A DNA stretch of 64,000 nt from a bacterium (lineage in GTDB: Bacteria; Pseudomonadota; Alphaproteobacteria; Micavibrionales; UBA2020): the NCBI GenBank assembly GCA_029945425.1, contig JAQSDV010000004.1, forward strand, positions 434,436-498,435. The letters are read 5' to 3'. The stretch's first letter is position 1. The number at the start of each line of letters is the position of its first letter. The notes beneath the pieces were generated by a model. The model made no database searches and was not told the DNA's origin. It saw only the letters and a list, made by a program, of their open reading frames with translations. Both the position numbers and the translations under genes were made by a program. Positions 1 to 8,230 of the stretch are shown piece after piece.

Positions 1-250
1 GAGCGTGCAATATGGCCTGTCGCCCAGTTCCTCGACCTCCACTTACTTCCAGTATGATTTCATGGCACGCCTGCTGACGACCCGCACGGGCAGCAGCGAT
101 GGCGGCATCTCCGTGACCCCGTTTTCGCAGCTGGACGCCGAATCGCTGGAGAACCTGCGCAACCGCCTGATCGATCTCGGCGGCAAGCCGCCGCCCCTGC
201 CGGGCGCGATGGAGAAGACGGGCCTGCGCAAGGGCGGGCTCAACCCCTGA
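1..250 (+). CDS. C-terminal fragment of an unidentified protein (runs off the left edge)
   Basis: The frame is open from the window edge to a TGA at 248-250, giving about 82 residues. The visible part is Ser/Thr-rich at first, then has a helix-like segment (LDAESLENLRNRL) and a short basic, Gly/Pro-rich tail. The GTG at position 5 is the first possible start, but nothing upstream is visible and the sequence reads like the end of a longer protein. I do not recognise a family. A perfect 16-bp palindrome follows the stop. Confidence 0.5.
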   Translation, partial: SVQYGLSPSSSTSTYFQYDFMARLLTTRTGSSDGGISVTPFSQLDAESLENLRNRLIDLGGKPPPLPGAMEKTGLRKGGLNP

Positions 251-253
251 TTT

Positions 254-269
254 TGGATCGCGCGATCCA
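254..269. repeat. Perfect 16-bp palindrome after the first gene
   Basis: TGGATCGCGCGATCCA is its own reverse complement and lies 4 bases after the upstream stop codon. As RNA it could fold into a 6-bp stem with a GCGC loop. A T-run occurs only about 25 bases later (292-297), so a terminator role is possible but weak. Confidence 0.4.
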
Positions 270-355
270 GAACCTTTGATTTCAAAACCTTAGCTTTTTT
301 GACGGCCGCTCATGTAAAAACGACGGCGGTATTCCCGCCATCTGCAATTTATTGT

Positions 356-384
356 TTGACAGAACAAACCCGCTAAAGTATCTT
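356..384 (+). promoter_or_regulatory. Near-consensus sigma70-type promoter
   Basis: TTGACA at 356-361 and TATCTT at 379-384 are separated by exactly 17 bases. Transcription would start near 391, about 30 bases before the small ORF at 421. This is one of the best promoter matches in the window. Confidence 0.6.
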
Positions 385-420
385 TGTTAAATATTTTACG
401 CATTTTAAGGAATATTCAAC

Positions 421-612
421 ATGGTTTTAGCCAATAAATTTAACGATAATTTCAAAGCCCAATCCCTGAACGACATGATGCTCGGCATGTATGCGGCGTC
501 CAATTACGGCAGCAACGCCTTTTGCTTTGCACAGGCGGCGCGCATCGCCACGCCCGTCAACGATGCGGGCGGCGCGGCGGAAACTCCTGCGAAGCGGCAC
601 CTGACGCTCTGA
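421..612 (+). CDS. Small hypothetical protein, 63 aa
   Basis: A short ORF opens with ATG 10 bases after an AAGGA ribosome site (406-410) and about 30 bases after a consensus promoter, so it is probably expressed. The product starts MVLANKFNDNFKAQ and has a Tyr/Asn/Phe-rich middle with one Cys and a basic, Ala-rich end. No signal peptide, membrane segment or known domain is visible. It stands alone ahead of trcR, separated from it by almost 200 bases and a hairpin. The function is unknown; the support is its expression signals rather than homology. Confidence 0.5.
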   Translation: MVLANKFNDNFKAQSLNDMMLGMYAASNYGSNAFCFAQAARIATPVNDAGGAAETPAKRHLTL

Positions 613-680
613 TGCGTCCCTAGAATCCTCTGGACTTGCAGGGTCATGATCTTATAAGGTCACGGCATTCTCCCCTAAAG

Positions 681-701
681 CGATTGAAGATGTTTCAATC
701 G
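681..701. repeat. Inverted repeat upstream of trcR
   Basis: CGATTGAA (681-688) and TTCAATCG (694-701) form a perfect 8-bp stem around a 5-base loop. No T-run follows, so it looks more like an operator or leader hairpin than a terminator. It lies about 110 bases before the trcR start. Confidence 0.45.
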
Positions 702-808
702 TCGCCCTTCCCCCGAAGAGCGCGCGGGCGTGAAGTGTATCCGCGCCATGGCGCGTGCCGAATGAACCCCGCGCCCTGCGCGGAAAACGAGAACAGGAGC
801 TTTATAAA

Positions 809-1516
809 ATGGCCTATCCCCTGATGCCCAAGGCGACCGCCGCATGGCTGGTCGACAACACCGCCCTCACCTTTGACCAGATCGCCGAATTCTGCGGGCT
901 GCACCCGCTGGAAGTACAGGCGCTGGCGGATGGCGAGGTGAATTCCGGCATCATGGGCACCAGCCCCCTCATGAACGGCGAACTGACGCAGGAAGAAATC
1001 GACCGCTGCGAAAAGAACACCAACGCCAAACTGAAAATGATGAAGAACGACCTGCCCAAGCCCCGCGCCCGTTCCAAAGGCCCGCGCTATACGCCGGTCA
1101 CCAAGCGCGCGGAAAAACCCAACGCGGTTGCGTACCTGCTGAAGCAGTTCCCGATGCTGGCCGATGTGCAGATCGCGAAACTGGTCGGCTCCACCAAGCC
1201 GACCGTCGATGCGATCCGCGGCAAGACCCATCCCCAAAGCAGCAGCATGAAGCCCGTCGACCCGGTGTCGATCGGCCTCTGCACCGCCGACGAGCTGGAG
1301 AAAGCCGTCCGCAAGGCGAGCCGCCGCGTGGAGCGCGAAGCAAAGGGCGGCGCGCCCGCCCCCACCGTTTTCGGCAACCCGTTCGCCAAGAAAACGGCCG
1401 CAGCTGCACCCGTTGAAGCCGCTGACGACGAAGATGACGAGGACGAAGAAGAACTCGACAACAACGATACGGAAGAAGCGACGGACGAAACGCTGCCCGA
1501 AACCGGCACGCATTAA
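809..1516 (+). CDS. trcR: Cell-cycle transcriptional regulator TrcR (DUF1013 family)
   Basis: The 235-aa product begins MAYPLMPKATAAWLVDNT and matches my knowledge of the DUF1013/TrcR family, which is restricted to Alphaproteobacteria. In Caulobacter TrcR associates with RNA polymerase in cell-cycle-dependent transcription. Residues about 5-60 include an HTH-like stretch (LTFDQIAEFCGLHPLEVQALADG). A second one is near residue 130 (ADVQIAKLVGSTKPTVDAIRG). The C-terminus is a long acidic Asp/Glu tail. I chose the ATG at 809 because AACAGGAG lies 9 bases upstream and homologues begin at MAYPL; the frame also allows a start at 755. A strong terminator follows. Confidence 0.88.
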   Translation: MAYPLMPKATAAWLVDNTALTFDQIAEFCGLHPLEVQALADGEVNSGIMGTSPLMNGELTQEEIDRCEKNTNAKLKMMKNDLPKPRARSKGPRYTPVTKRAEKPNAVAYLLKQFPMLADVQIAKLVGSTKPTVDAIRGKTHPQSSSMKPVDPVSIGLCTADELEKAVRKASRRVEREAKGGAPAPTVFGNPFAKKTAAAAPVEAADDEDDEDEEELDNNDTEEATDETLPETGTH

Positions 1517-1534
1517 TTTGCCGCTTTGACCAAT

Positions 1535-1567
1535 AAAAAAGGCGTCCTGTAAGGGACGCCTTTTTTA
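1535..1567 (+). terminator. Intrinsic terminator after trcR
   Basis: GGCGTCC (1541-1547) pairs perfectly with GGACGCC (1554-1560), preceded by six A and followed by six T. Because of the flanking A and T runs it can act in both directions, also closing the leftward ydcH-like gene. Confidence 0.9.
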
Positions 1568-1582
1568 TTCGATATGGGGGCT

Positions 1583-1750
1583 TTAGCCCGTGGCGCGAAG
1601 TTTCTCGATTTCTTCTTTCACATGGAGCTTTTGCTCTTTCATGCGGCGGATCGCGTGTTCGTTGCGCGCGGCATGGGTTGCTTCCTTGTGAATTTTTGCA
1701 TCGAGCTCGGCGTGGCGTTTTTGCAGCGCTTTCAGATGTGCTTCTACCAT
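1583..1750 (-). CDS. YdcH-like small coiled-coil protein (DUF465)
   Basis: This 55-aa protein starts MVEAHLKALQKRHAELDAKI and is almost wholly charged heptad-like helix, the usual build of DUF465/YdcH proteins, which are common small proteins of unsettled function in Proteobacteria. A longer reading starting at TTG 1771 exists, but GAAGGAGTG lies 7-8 bases before the ATG at 1750, so 1750 is the likely start. It is convergent with trcR and shares its bidirectional terminator. Confidence 0.8.
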   Translation of the reverse strand: MVEAHLKALQKRHAELDAKIHKEATHAARNEHAIRRMKEQKLHVKEEIEKLRATG

Positions 1751-1860
1751 ATCAATCACTCCTTCGATCAAGTTTCAGTGCAATCATGTTTTCCAATGAT
1801 ACAGGAATCATTTTAGCACCATAAAATTTATAAAAAATTAATGCTTATATGACGGAAATG

Positions 1861-2580
1861 TCAGGGAATTTTAGCCGCAATGAAATCGCGCAGGATATGC
1901 GCGGTATCTATGGGCTTTTCAACCATCGGCGTATGGCCGCAATCTTTCAGCGCGATGAATTCGGCACCCGGAATAATCTTGGACAGACCTTCCGCATCCG
2001 CCGGTTTCACCATCTTGTCCTGATCGCCGGAAATAACCAGCGCGGGAATTTTCACCGCTTTGGCGAGATGGTCGCCATTTGCAAAATCGTTGCAGGCCGC
2101 AAGACCGACGCCGACTGCTTCGGGATTGGCGGCGTGCATGATGGAGGACAAAACCGTGCGCACCGCGCCCACTTGCGGATGCCCTGCATAAATACCCCAT
2201 TTCACGATCATGCCGATTGCATCATTCGGCGTATCAACCGCGGTTTTCAGCAAATCCGCGTTCACCGGCATTTTCGCGGCGGCGCCCATCAGCAGAACGC
2301 CCTTCACCTGCGGCGCGTCACAGGCCGCGAGCGCGACCAGCGCGCCCATCGAATGACCGACAAGAACAACGTCATCGGGGCCGTTATCAAGGCGCGACCG
2401 TACCCATGCCGCCATCGCGGCGATATCGGGCAGCAGCTTTGAATCCGCCTTGGCGTCATGGCCCGGCAGCGTCAGCGCGCGGAATGAATGTTCCAGCAGG
2501 TGCGGCGCCATGCCGCCAAAGACGGCGCCGGTCATGCCCGCGCCATGCAGCGCGACGATTGTTTTGCGGTTGCTACCCAT
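1861..2580 (-). CDS. Alpha/beta-hydrolase
   Basis: This single-domain hydrolase of about 239 aa is of unknown substrate. The nucleophile elbow GHSMG, the oxyanion region HGAGMTG near the N-terminus, an acid in ISGDQDKMVKP and the final catalytic His in CGHTPMVEKP are all present, so it should be active, probably as an esterase or lipase-like enzyme in the cytoplasm. Two ATGs are available (2586 and 2580), neither with a ribosome site. A TATAAT on the same strand (2593-2588) lies so close that transcription could begin at the second ATG, suggesting a leaderless mRNA. It follows the terminator at 2607-2636 and so is probably transcribed separately from the transporter. Confidence 0.85.
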   Translation of the reverse strand: MGSNRKTIVALHGAGMTGAVFGGMAPHLLEHSFRALTLPGHDAKADSKLLPDIAAMAAWVRSRLDNGPDDVVLVGHSMGALVALAACDAPQVKGVLLMGAAAKMPVNADLLKTAVDTPNDAIGMIVKWGIYAGHPQVGAVRTVLSSIMHAANPEAVGVGLAACNDFANGDHLAKAVKIPALVISGDQDKMVKPADAEGLSKIIPGAEFIALKDCGHTPMVEKPIDTAHILRDFIAAKIP

Positions 2581-2606
2581 GCCCATGATTATAATCCGAA
2601 CGGCAC

Positions 2607-2636
2607 AAAAAAAAACCGCCCTCTTGAGAAGGGCGG
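2607..2636 (-). terminator. Intrinsic terminator (leftward transcripts)
   Basis: On the minus strand CCGCCCT and AGGGCGG form a perfect 7-bp stem around a 7-base loop, followed by nine T. It ends transcripts coming from the right: the Na/Pi transporter mRNA, or a separate small RNA from the 200-base gap between them. Confidence 0.85.
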
Positions 2637-2825
2637 GGTGAAGACGTCACGAGGAGGCACAGATGAAGGTCAAAATTCCGTGGAACCAGTCTTGTTCCTA
2701 GTTCCAGAATAGCGCGGTACGGTTAAGGACAGGTTAACGCCTCCAAGAGCATGTTTAATGCTTGGGTAACTATAGTTTATCTGGCTGTATTGCTTGGGGA
2801 ATACGGTGTTAAGAACTGTTCTTAA

Positions 2826-4496
2826 TTAGGATTTTTTCTCTGGCGCGGGCTTCTTTGCGCGCGGTTTTGTGGTGCGCAGCCGAGTCGTTTTAAGCTCGTT
2901 CGCCTCCTCCAGAATCGGGTAGGCGATGAGGGAGACGTAGGAGTTGATCCGGCGCAGGTCGCGCAGGATGTCGAGGTGCAAGCTGGATGTCGCAATCGTT
3001 TCGGCAACGCCCTGAGACAGACGTTTGAAATGGCTTTCCGCCGCCATCATCTCCTGATTGCGCAGGACGACTTTTTCTTCGAACAGTTTGCGCGCCATTT
3101 TGACGTCGCCGGTCATGAACACGTTCTGCGCGAGGTTCATGTTATCCATCACGCGGTGATGCAGGTCGGAAATTTCCGCGAAACCCTGGCGCGAGAAGTT
3201 GTCCTGATTGCGGATTTTCTTCGACGCCATTTCCATCAGGTTCTTGTCGATAATGTCGCCGATATGCTCGAGGTTGGTCGAGAAGGTCAGGATCTGCATG
3301 TAGCGCTTGCTCTCGTGCTTGTCGAGCGGATAGGACGACAGGCGGGCGAGGTAATTCTTGATCGCTTCATAAAGGCTGTCGACGATCGCTTCCTGATCGC
3401 GGATGCCCTGCACCAGATGCGTGTTGTTGGTGCGGAACGCCTCGAGCGTGTCGCGCATCATGCGCTGCACGACATCCGACACACGCAAGGTTTCACGCGC
3501 GACGCAAGCCAATGCCGCGGGCGGCGTGGTGAAGGCGGTCGGGTCGAGGTAACGGGGCAGGCTTTCGTCTTCTTCGCGGGCGCGGTCCGGCAGGATGATT
3601 TCCGACAGCTTCGTCATCGGCCCGATAAAGGGCAGGAAGCCGATCGCCACCATGATGTTGAAGAAGGTGTGGAAGTTGACCAGCTGGCGCGCGGGATCGG
3701 GATCGAGATGCGCGATAAACGGCGCCACGATGCTCGCCATAAACGGCAGGAAAATAATCGCGCCCATGCCGCGCATCATCAGGTTGCCAAGCGGAACACG
3801 GCGACCGGCAGGAATATCGCGCAGCGTCATGATGACGGGCGCAATCGCGCCGCCGATATTCGCGCCAAGGACGAGGATGAGGCCGAGGCCGACCGGAATA
3901 ATGCCCGCCTGCACAAAGGACATGAACAGCAAAACCGTGCCAAGGCTGGAATGCACCAGCCAGGTGAACAAAGCCGCAATCACGATCGCCAGAATCGGCT
4001 GGGTCGCGAGCGGTTCGATCAGAACCTTCAACCCCTCTTCCTGACCGATCGGCGACGCGACATCGCGGATGACGCCCAGCGAAATAAAGATGAGCGCGAG
4101 GCCGACCAGCGCGCGGCCGATATGTTTGTAATGCGATTCATCCCAGACCTTGGTGATGACGTATCCGGCGAACAGCAGCACCGGCACCAGCCATTTGATG
4201 TCGAAGGAGATAATCTGCGCCGCCAGCGTCGTGCCCACATCAGCGCCAAGCATCACGGCAATGGCGGAGGTGATGGTGATGACGTTGCGGGCGGCGAAGG
4301 ATGACACGATCATGCTGGCCGCGGTCGAGGATTGCAGCAAGGTCGCGACCACGATACCCGTGCCGAACGCCTTGAAGCGGTTGGAGGTGGAGTTGGAGAT
4401 CAGGCGGCGCAGCGTCGTGCCAAAGGCGCGGTTCAACCCGGTCGACACCATGCCCACGCCCCACAGGAGCAAGCAGACGCCCCCGATGATGTGCAA
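2826..4496 (-). CDS. Na/Pi cotransporter family protein with C-terminal PhoU-like domain
   Basis: This inner-membrane sodium:phosphate symporter-type protein has 556 aa. The first ~330 residues are hydrophobic and carry the duplicated family signature: QSSTA at 55-59 with GADVGTT following, then HSSLGT and GANIGG in the second half. Residues ~335-540 are helical and PhoU-like, as in bacterial NptA/YjbB-type proteins. The tail is Lys/Pro-rich. The only conventional start is a TTG at 4496 with no ribosome site near it. A GGAG at 4530-4527 sits 9 bases before an in-frame ATC (4517-4515), and an in-frame TAA blocks anything further upstream, so translation may begin at ATC. Confidence 0.88.
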   Translation of the reverse strand: MHIIGGVCLLLWGVGMVSTGLNRAFGTTLRRLISNSTSNRFKAFGTGIVVATLLQSSTAASMIVSSFAARNVITITSAIAVMLGADVGTTLAAQIISFDIKWLVPVLLFAGYVITKVWDESHYKHIGRALVGLALIFISLGVIRDVASPIGQEEGLKVLIEPLATQPILAIVIAALFTWLVHSSLGTVLLFMSFVQAGIIPVGLGLILVLGANIGGAIAPVIMTLRDIPAGRRVPLGNLMMRGMGAIIFLPFMASIVAPFIAHLDPDPARQLVNFHTFFNIMVAIGFLPFIGPMTKLSEIILPDRAREEDESLPRYLDPTAFTTPPAALACVARETLRVSDVVQRMMRDTLEAFRTNNTHLVQGIRDQEAIVDSLYEAIKNYLARLSSYPLDKHESKRYMQILTFSTNLEHIGDIIDKNLMEMASKKIRNQDNFSRQGFAEISDLHHRVMDNMNLAQNVFMTGDVKMARKLFEEKVVLRNQEMMAAESHFKRLSQGVAETIATSSLHLDILRDLRRINSYVSLIAYPILEEANELKTTRLRTTKPRAKKPAPEKKS

Positions 4497-4613
4497 TATG
4501 ATGTGTGACGCGTCGATGGCCTGTTACTCCGGAAATAATAAAATCACTGCCGGAAAAATTCCGGTTTTTGTATCAACACACCCCGCCGCCAATTTTTTGG
4601 TCGGCAAAGTTTC

Positions 4614-5372
4614 CTAGTGGATATCCGCCCACAGCTTGCGCTTGGCCGCCAGAATGATGCCGCAGAAGGCGAGCATGAAGATCATGACCTTCAGGCCCAT
4701 GCCCTTGCGCTGCTCCATATGCGGCTCGGAAGCCCATGCCAGGAACTGCGTGACGTCGCGCGCCTGCTGTTCCAGCGTGTTGGCCGTGCCGTCGCCGAAG
4801 GTGACCTGGCCTTCGCTGAGCGGTTTTGCCATCGCGATCTGGTGGCCGGGGAAATATTTGTTGTAGTTGAGGCCGGGCATCAAATCGAAGCCGGCCGGTT
4901 TTTCCTCGTAACCGGTGAGGATGCCGTAGATGTAATCATCGCCATGTTCGCGCGCCTTGGACAGCAGCGACATATCGGGGGGCAATGCGCCGCCATTGGC
5001 CGCGCGTGCCGCCTTGTCGTTCGGGAAGGGAGATTTGAAGCGGTCGGCGGGACGGCCGGCGCGTTCGAACATTTCACCTTCATCGTTCGGGCCGTCGGGG
5101 ATCTGGTATTCCGCCGCAACCGTCTTCACCTGATCGGGCGAGTAACCCAGCTGCGTCAGGTCGCGGTAGGACAGCAGGTGCATCGAATGGCAGGACGAGC
5201 AGACTTCCTTGTACACCTGAAAACCGCGCTGCAGCGCCGCCTTGTCGTAGGTGCCGAACGCGCCCTGATGCGGCCATTTCTGGTGCGGGGGTTCTGCGCC
5301 TTCGGAAGCAAGGGCGGGGTTGGCGGCGGAGATCACCGCCGCGACAGCCAGCATGGAGAGGGTTTTTTTCAT
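4614..5372 (-). CDS. petC: Cytochrome c1 subunit of the bc1 complex
   Basis: This 252-aa haem-c subunit passes electrons from the Rieske protein to cytochrome c. It has an N-terminal signal peptide (MKKTLSMLAVAAVISAANPALA), the haem site CSSCH at 58-62, a candidate axial Met at about 181 in HQIAMAKPL, and one C-terminal membrane anchor ending KRKLWADIH. It is the last gene of petA-petB-petC. The preceding cytochrome b stop is only 21 bases before this ATG. A TTG at 5393 would extend the frame, but the signal peptide fits the ATG. Confidence 0.95.
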   Translation of the reverse strand: MKKTLSMLAVAAVISAANPALASEGAEPPHQKWPHQGAFGTYDKAALQRGFQVYKEVCSSCHSMHLLSYRDLTQLGYSPDQVKTVAAEYQIPDGPNDEGEMFERAGRPADRFKSPFPNDKAARAANGGALPPDMSLLSKAREHGDDYIYGILTGYEEKPAGFDLMPGLNYNKYFPGHQIAMAKPLSEGQVTFGDGTANTLEQQARDVTQFLAWASEPHMEQRKGMGLKVMIFMLAFCGIILAAKRKLWADIH

Positions 5373-5393
5373 TTTACAGTCTTTCGCTTTCAA

Positions 5394-6665
5394 TCAATGC
5401 TTCTTGCAGCCGGGATCGGCGCTGATGGAGGCCGGCACGGGCAGGTTCTTTTCCTTGAACGACAGCACCGGCAGGATCACGAGGAACAGCGCGAAGTAAT
5501 ACACGGTCCCCAGCTGGCCCATGATGAGGGGCAGGCCTTCCGGCGGCTTCGCGCCCGAATACATCAGCACGAAGAAGTCGATGAACAGAAGCCAGATGCA
5601 CCATTTGAAGACGGGGCGGAAACGTCCCGACTTCACGGGGTTGCGGTCAAGCCAGGGCAGGAAGATCATGAGGATGATCGAGCCGAACATGGCAAGCACG
5701 CCCTGCAGCTTCGCGGGCAGCAGCACGATCGTCGTGAACGGGATCGTGATGTCCATCGTGAAGGCGCGCAGGATGGCGTAGAAGGGCAGGAAGTACCATT
5801 CCGGCACGATATGCGCAGGCGTCTGCATTGCGTCGAACTTGCGGAAGTGGTCGACCTCGGTCAGCGCGAGCGGGTAGAAGAACACCACGCCCAAAAAGAT
5901 GGTGAGGAAGAACACCAGCGCAACCGAATCTTTCGTGCTGACATAGGGCGCGAAGGGGACGGTATCGGCAGGCGTTTGCGGCTCGACGCCGGTCGGGTTG
6001 TTGGAACCCGTGACGTGCAGCGCCCAGACGTGAATGAACACGACGCCCAAGATCACGAAGGGCAGCAGGAAGTGCAGCGCATAGAAACGGTTCAGCGTGG
6101 GGTTATCGACCGCGAAGCCGCCCCAGAGCCAGGTGACAAGACCGTCGCCGACCAGCGGAATTGCGGAGAACATCGAGGTAATGACGGTCACGCCCCAGCC
6201 CGACATCTGCGACCACGGCAGCGCGTAGCCCATGAAGGCGGTCGCCATCATCAGGAGCAGGATGACAACGCCGAAAATCCACAGCAGCTCGCGCGGTTTT
6301 TTGTAGGAGCCGTAGAACAACCCGCGGGCGATGTGGATATAGACGGCGATAAAGAAGAACGACGCGCCGTTCATGTGGATGTAACGCAGCAGCCAGCCGA
6401 AATTCACGTCGCGCATCGTGCGTTCAACGGAATCAAAGGCGAGCGTGGTGTGCGGGGTGTAGTTCATGGCCATCATGATGCCGGAGAGGATCATGATCGC
6501 GAGCATCGTCATCGCGATGCCGCCAAAGCTCCACAGATAGTTCACGTTGCGGGGCATCGGGAACACGCCGTATTCCTTGATGAGCATCGTGAAGATGGGC
6601 AGGCGGTTGTCGATCCAGCGCACGACCGGATTGGTGAAGGTGTTTTTCTCGCCGAAATGGGCCAT
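5394..6665 (-). CDS. petB: Cytochrome b subunit of the bc1 complex
   Basis: This 423-aa integral membrane subunit carries the two b haems and the quinol sites of ubiquinol:cytochrome c reductase. There are eight hydrophobic helices, paired haem-ligating histidines (for example within YIHIARGLFY and in FIHVWALH) and the Qo-site PEW motif (VPEWYFLP). The length is normal for the long-form alphaproteobacterial protein. A TAAGGAC ribosome site precedes the ATG. It lies between petA (34-base gap) and petC in one leftward operon. Confidence 0.96.
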   Translation of the reverse strand: MAHFGEKNTFTNPVVRWIDNRLPIFTMLIKEYGVFPMPRNVNYLWSFGGIAMTMLAIMILSGIMMAMNYTPHTTLAFDSVERTMRDVNFGWLLRYIHMNGASFFFIAVYIHIARGLFYGSYKKPRELLWIFGVVILLLMMATAFMGYALPWSQMSGWGVTVITSMFSAIPLVGDGLVTWLWGGFAVDNPTLNRFYALHFLLPFVILGVVFIHVWALHVTGSNNPTGVEPQTPADTVPFAPYVSTKDSVALVFFLTIFLGVVFFYPLALTEVDHFRKFDAMQTPAHIVPEWYFLPFYAILRAFTMDITIPFTTIVLLPAKLQGVLAMFGSIILMIFLPWLDRNPVKSGRFRPVFKWCIWLLFIDFFVLMYSGAKPPEGLPLIMGQLGTVYYFALFLVILPVLSFKEKNLPVPASISADPGCKKH

Positions 6666-6699
6666 TTTTATTGTCCTTAATTATTCTTAGCCGTACTTC

Positions 6700-7236
6700 T
6701 TAACCAATGCGGATCAGGGTGTCGCTGAGGAAGCTGTAACCCGGCACGGCAAGGTTCTTCGGCGCCGGACCTTTGCGGATGCGGCCGGATTTATCGTAGT
6801 GCGAACCGTGGCAGGGGCAGAACCAGCCGCCGAAATCGCCTTTGGGCTGGCCCATTTTCGATCCCATGGGAATGCAGCCCAGATGCGTGCAGACGCCGAC
6901 CAGCACCAGCCATTCGTCATGGCCTTTTTGTACGCGGTCGTCATCGGATTGCGGGTCACGCAAGGTATGCCAGTCTTCGGCGCGGATTTCCGAGACTTCG
7001 GCGGGCGTGCGGCGGTGAATGAACACCGGCTTGCCGCGCCAGACAGCCATGATGGTCTGTCCGACTTCGATCTTGCTGATATCCACCTCGGTCGATGCCA
7101 TGGCCAGCGTGTCGGCAGCCGGGTTCATGCTGTCGACCAGCGGCCAGACAGAAGAGCCCACGCCAACGGCCGCCATCGCGCCCGCGGTCAGATACAAAAA
7201 TTCACGACGATTTGCGCCGTCTTTGGTCGAGTCCAT
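6700..7236 (-). CDS. petA: Rieske iron-sulfur subunit of the bc1 complex
   Basis: This 178-aa [2Fe-2S] protein has an N-terminal RREFLYL segment resembling a twin-arginine signal-anchor, then a membrane helix. The cluster ligands are CTHLGC (C116, H118, C121) and CPCHGS (C140, C142, H143), with the disulfide cysteines in the usual places. It is the first gene of the petABC operon. A GGAAG ribosome site precedes the ATG. The 199 bases upstream should hold the operon promoter, but I see no clear -35/-10 pair there. Confidence 0.96.
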   Translation of the reverse strand: MDSTKDGANRREFLYLTAGAMAAVGVGSSVWPLVDSMNPAADTLAMASTEVDISKIEVGQTIMAVWRGKPVFIHRRTPAEVSEIRAEDWHTLRDPQSDDDRVQKGHDEWLVLVGVCTHLGCIPMGSKMGQPKGDFGGWFCPCHGSHYDKSGRIRKGPAPKNLAVPGYSFLSDTLIRIG

Positions 7237-7435
7237 TGTTTTTCTTCCTTTTTACAGGACTTTCGGGAGTCCGCCGTTGCAATCGGAACAGCGGTTTTAA
7301 AATCGGGTACAGGCACGGGCGCGGAAGACTCCGGCGGGTCCCTGTATCTGAATGATACTACTGATTTTCAGGCGAAAATAAAGCGTCACGCATGAATATT
7401 TCACTGCTGAAACAGCGGCTTTTATTTCCGTAACG

Positions 7436-8161
7436 TCAAAGAAGGAACAGCGCCTGCAGGATGAGGAGCTGCAGGACGTAAATCTGCAGCGTATTATGTC
7501 CAATGAAGCGCGCCGTGCGGGCGACGAGGTCGGGTTTCTTCCGCCGCACGCTTTCCAGCAGCAGGTCGCGGAAATGATACATCAGGAATCCGGTGCCGGT
7601 CGTCGTCGCAATCACGACCGCCCATTGCGCGATGTTGAACGGGAAAACGGTTGCGACAAATCCCAGATAAAGGACGGTGACGAAACCGAAATAAAACCGC
7701 ACATCCACGACCTTCGCCGCGCGGTCGCGGTTTTTCAGCAACCATCCGGCAAGGGCGATGATCGCCGCCATGCTGCCATATTCGAACAGCATGCCGGTTG
7801 GGGGGATCAGCGCGACCAGCGCGGCATTGATGACCCAGAACCTGAATTTGTCGCGCACCGCGATTTCCGCCAGCGGATCGATGGTAAAACGGATAACGAT
7901 GATCGTGGCCACGGCGGAAAGCGGAAAAATATCGAAGCCGATCGCAGCCGCAACCGCCGCCAGCAGCGCGACAGCCTGATACATCCAGATATCGGATTTG
8001 CGGCCCGCGTTGTATCCCGTCGGGATAAACCAGACCAGCGCGAACATGCGGAACACACGGAACCACAAATTATCGTCATATAAATACAGGCCCACATGGT
8101 CGATCAAAAACGCCGCCACCGCGGCTGCGTATAACTCGTATGATGCCATCCTGTATTTCAT
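7436..8161 (-). CDS. TraX-like integral membrane protein
   Basis: This 241-aa, very hydrophobic protein has about eight predicted membrane segments. The N-terminal AAFLIDHVGLYL followed by FRMFALVWFIPTGYNAGR and the C-terminal GHNTLQIYVLQLLIL are the recognisable TraX-family blocks. TraX acetylates pilin on F plasmids; chromosomal relatives are membrane acyltransferase-like proteins of unknown substrate. GGAAG lies 8 bases before the ATG. It is divergent from trmL and 199 bases upstream of petA on the same strand, so it is probably not part of the bc1 operon's function. Confidence 0.75.
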   Translation of the reverse strand: MKYRMASYELYAAAVAAFLIDHVGLYLYDDNLWFRVFRMFALVWFIPTGYNAGRKSDIWMYQAVALLAAVAAAIGFDIFPLSAVATIIVIRFTIDPLAEIAVRDKFRFWVINAALVALIPPTGMLFEYGSMAAIIALAGWLLKNRDRAAKVVDVRFYFGFVTVLYLGFVATVFPFNIAQWAVVIATTTGTGFLMYHFRDLLLESVRRKKPDLVARTARFIGHNTLQIYVLQLLILQALFLL

Positions 8162-8230
8162 GGGTTTCTTCCGTTATCCTGACTATGGCATTAAACAATC
8201 ACGGTGACAAATGCGCAGGAGCAGGGCGAC

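Noticed and set aside
2663..2701. A 12-codon plus-strand ORF with a strong GAGGAG site (MKVKIPWNQSCS)
   Set aside because: No downstream gene on that strand that it could regulate as a leader peptide. The ribosome-site match is equally explained as the complement of the possible small RNA.
2976..4304. A 442-codon plus-strand frame over the Na/Pi transporter
   Set aside because: Antisense to a convincing transporter gene; composition is typical of a shadow frame.
4617..6680. A 687-codon open frame on the plus strand over the cytochrome bc1 genes
   Set aside because: It is exactly antisense to petC and petB, which have full family motifs. Its translation is His/Arg/Glu-rich, the usual mirror of a GC-rich membrane-protein gene, and it has no ribosome site.
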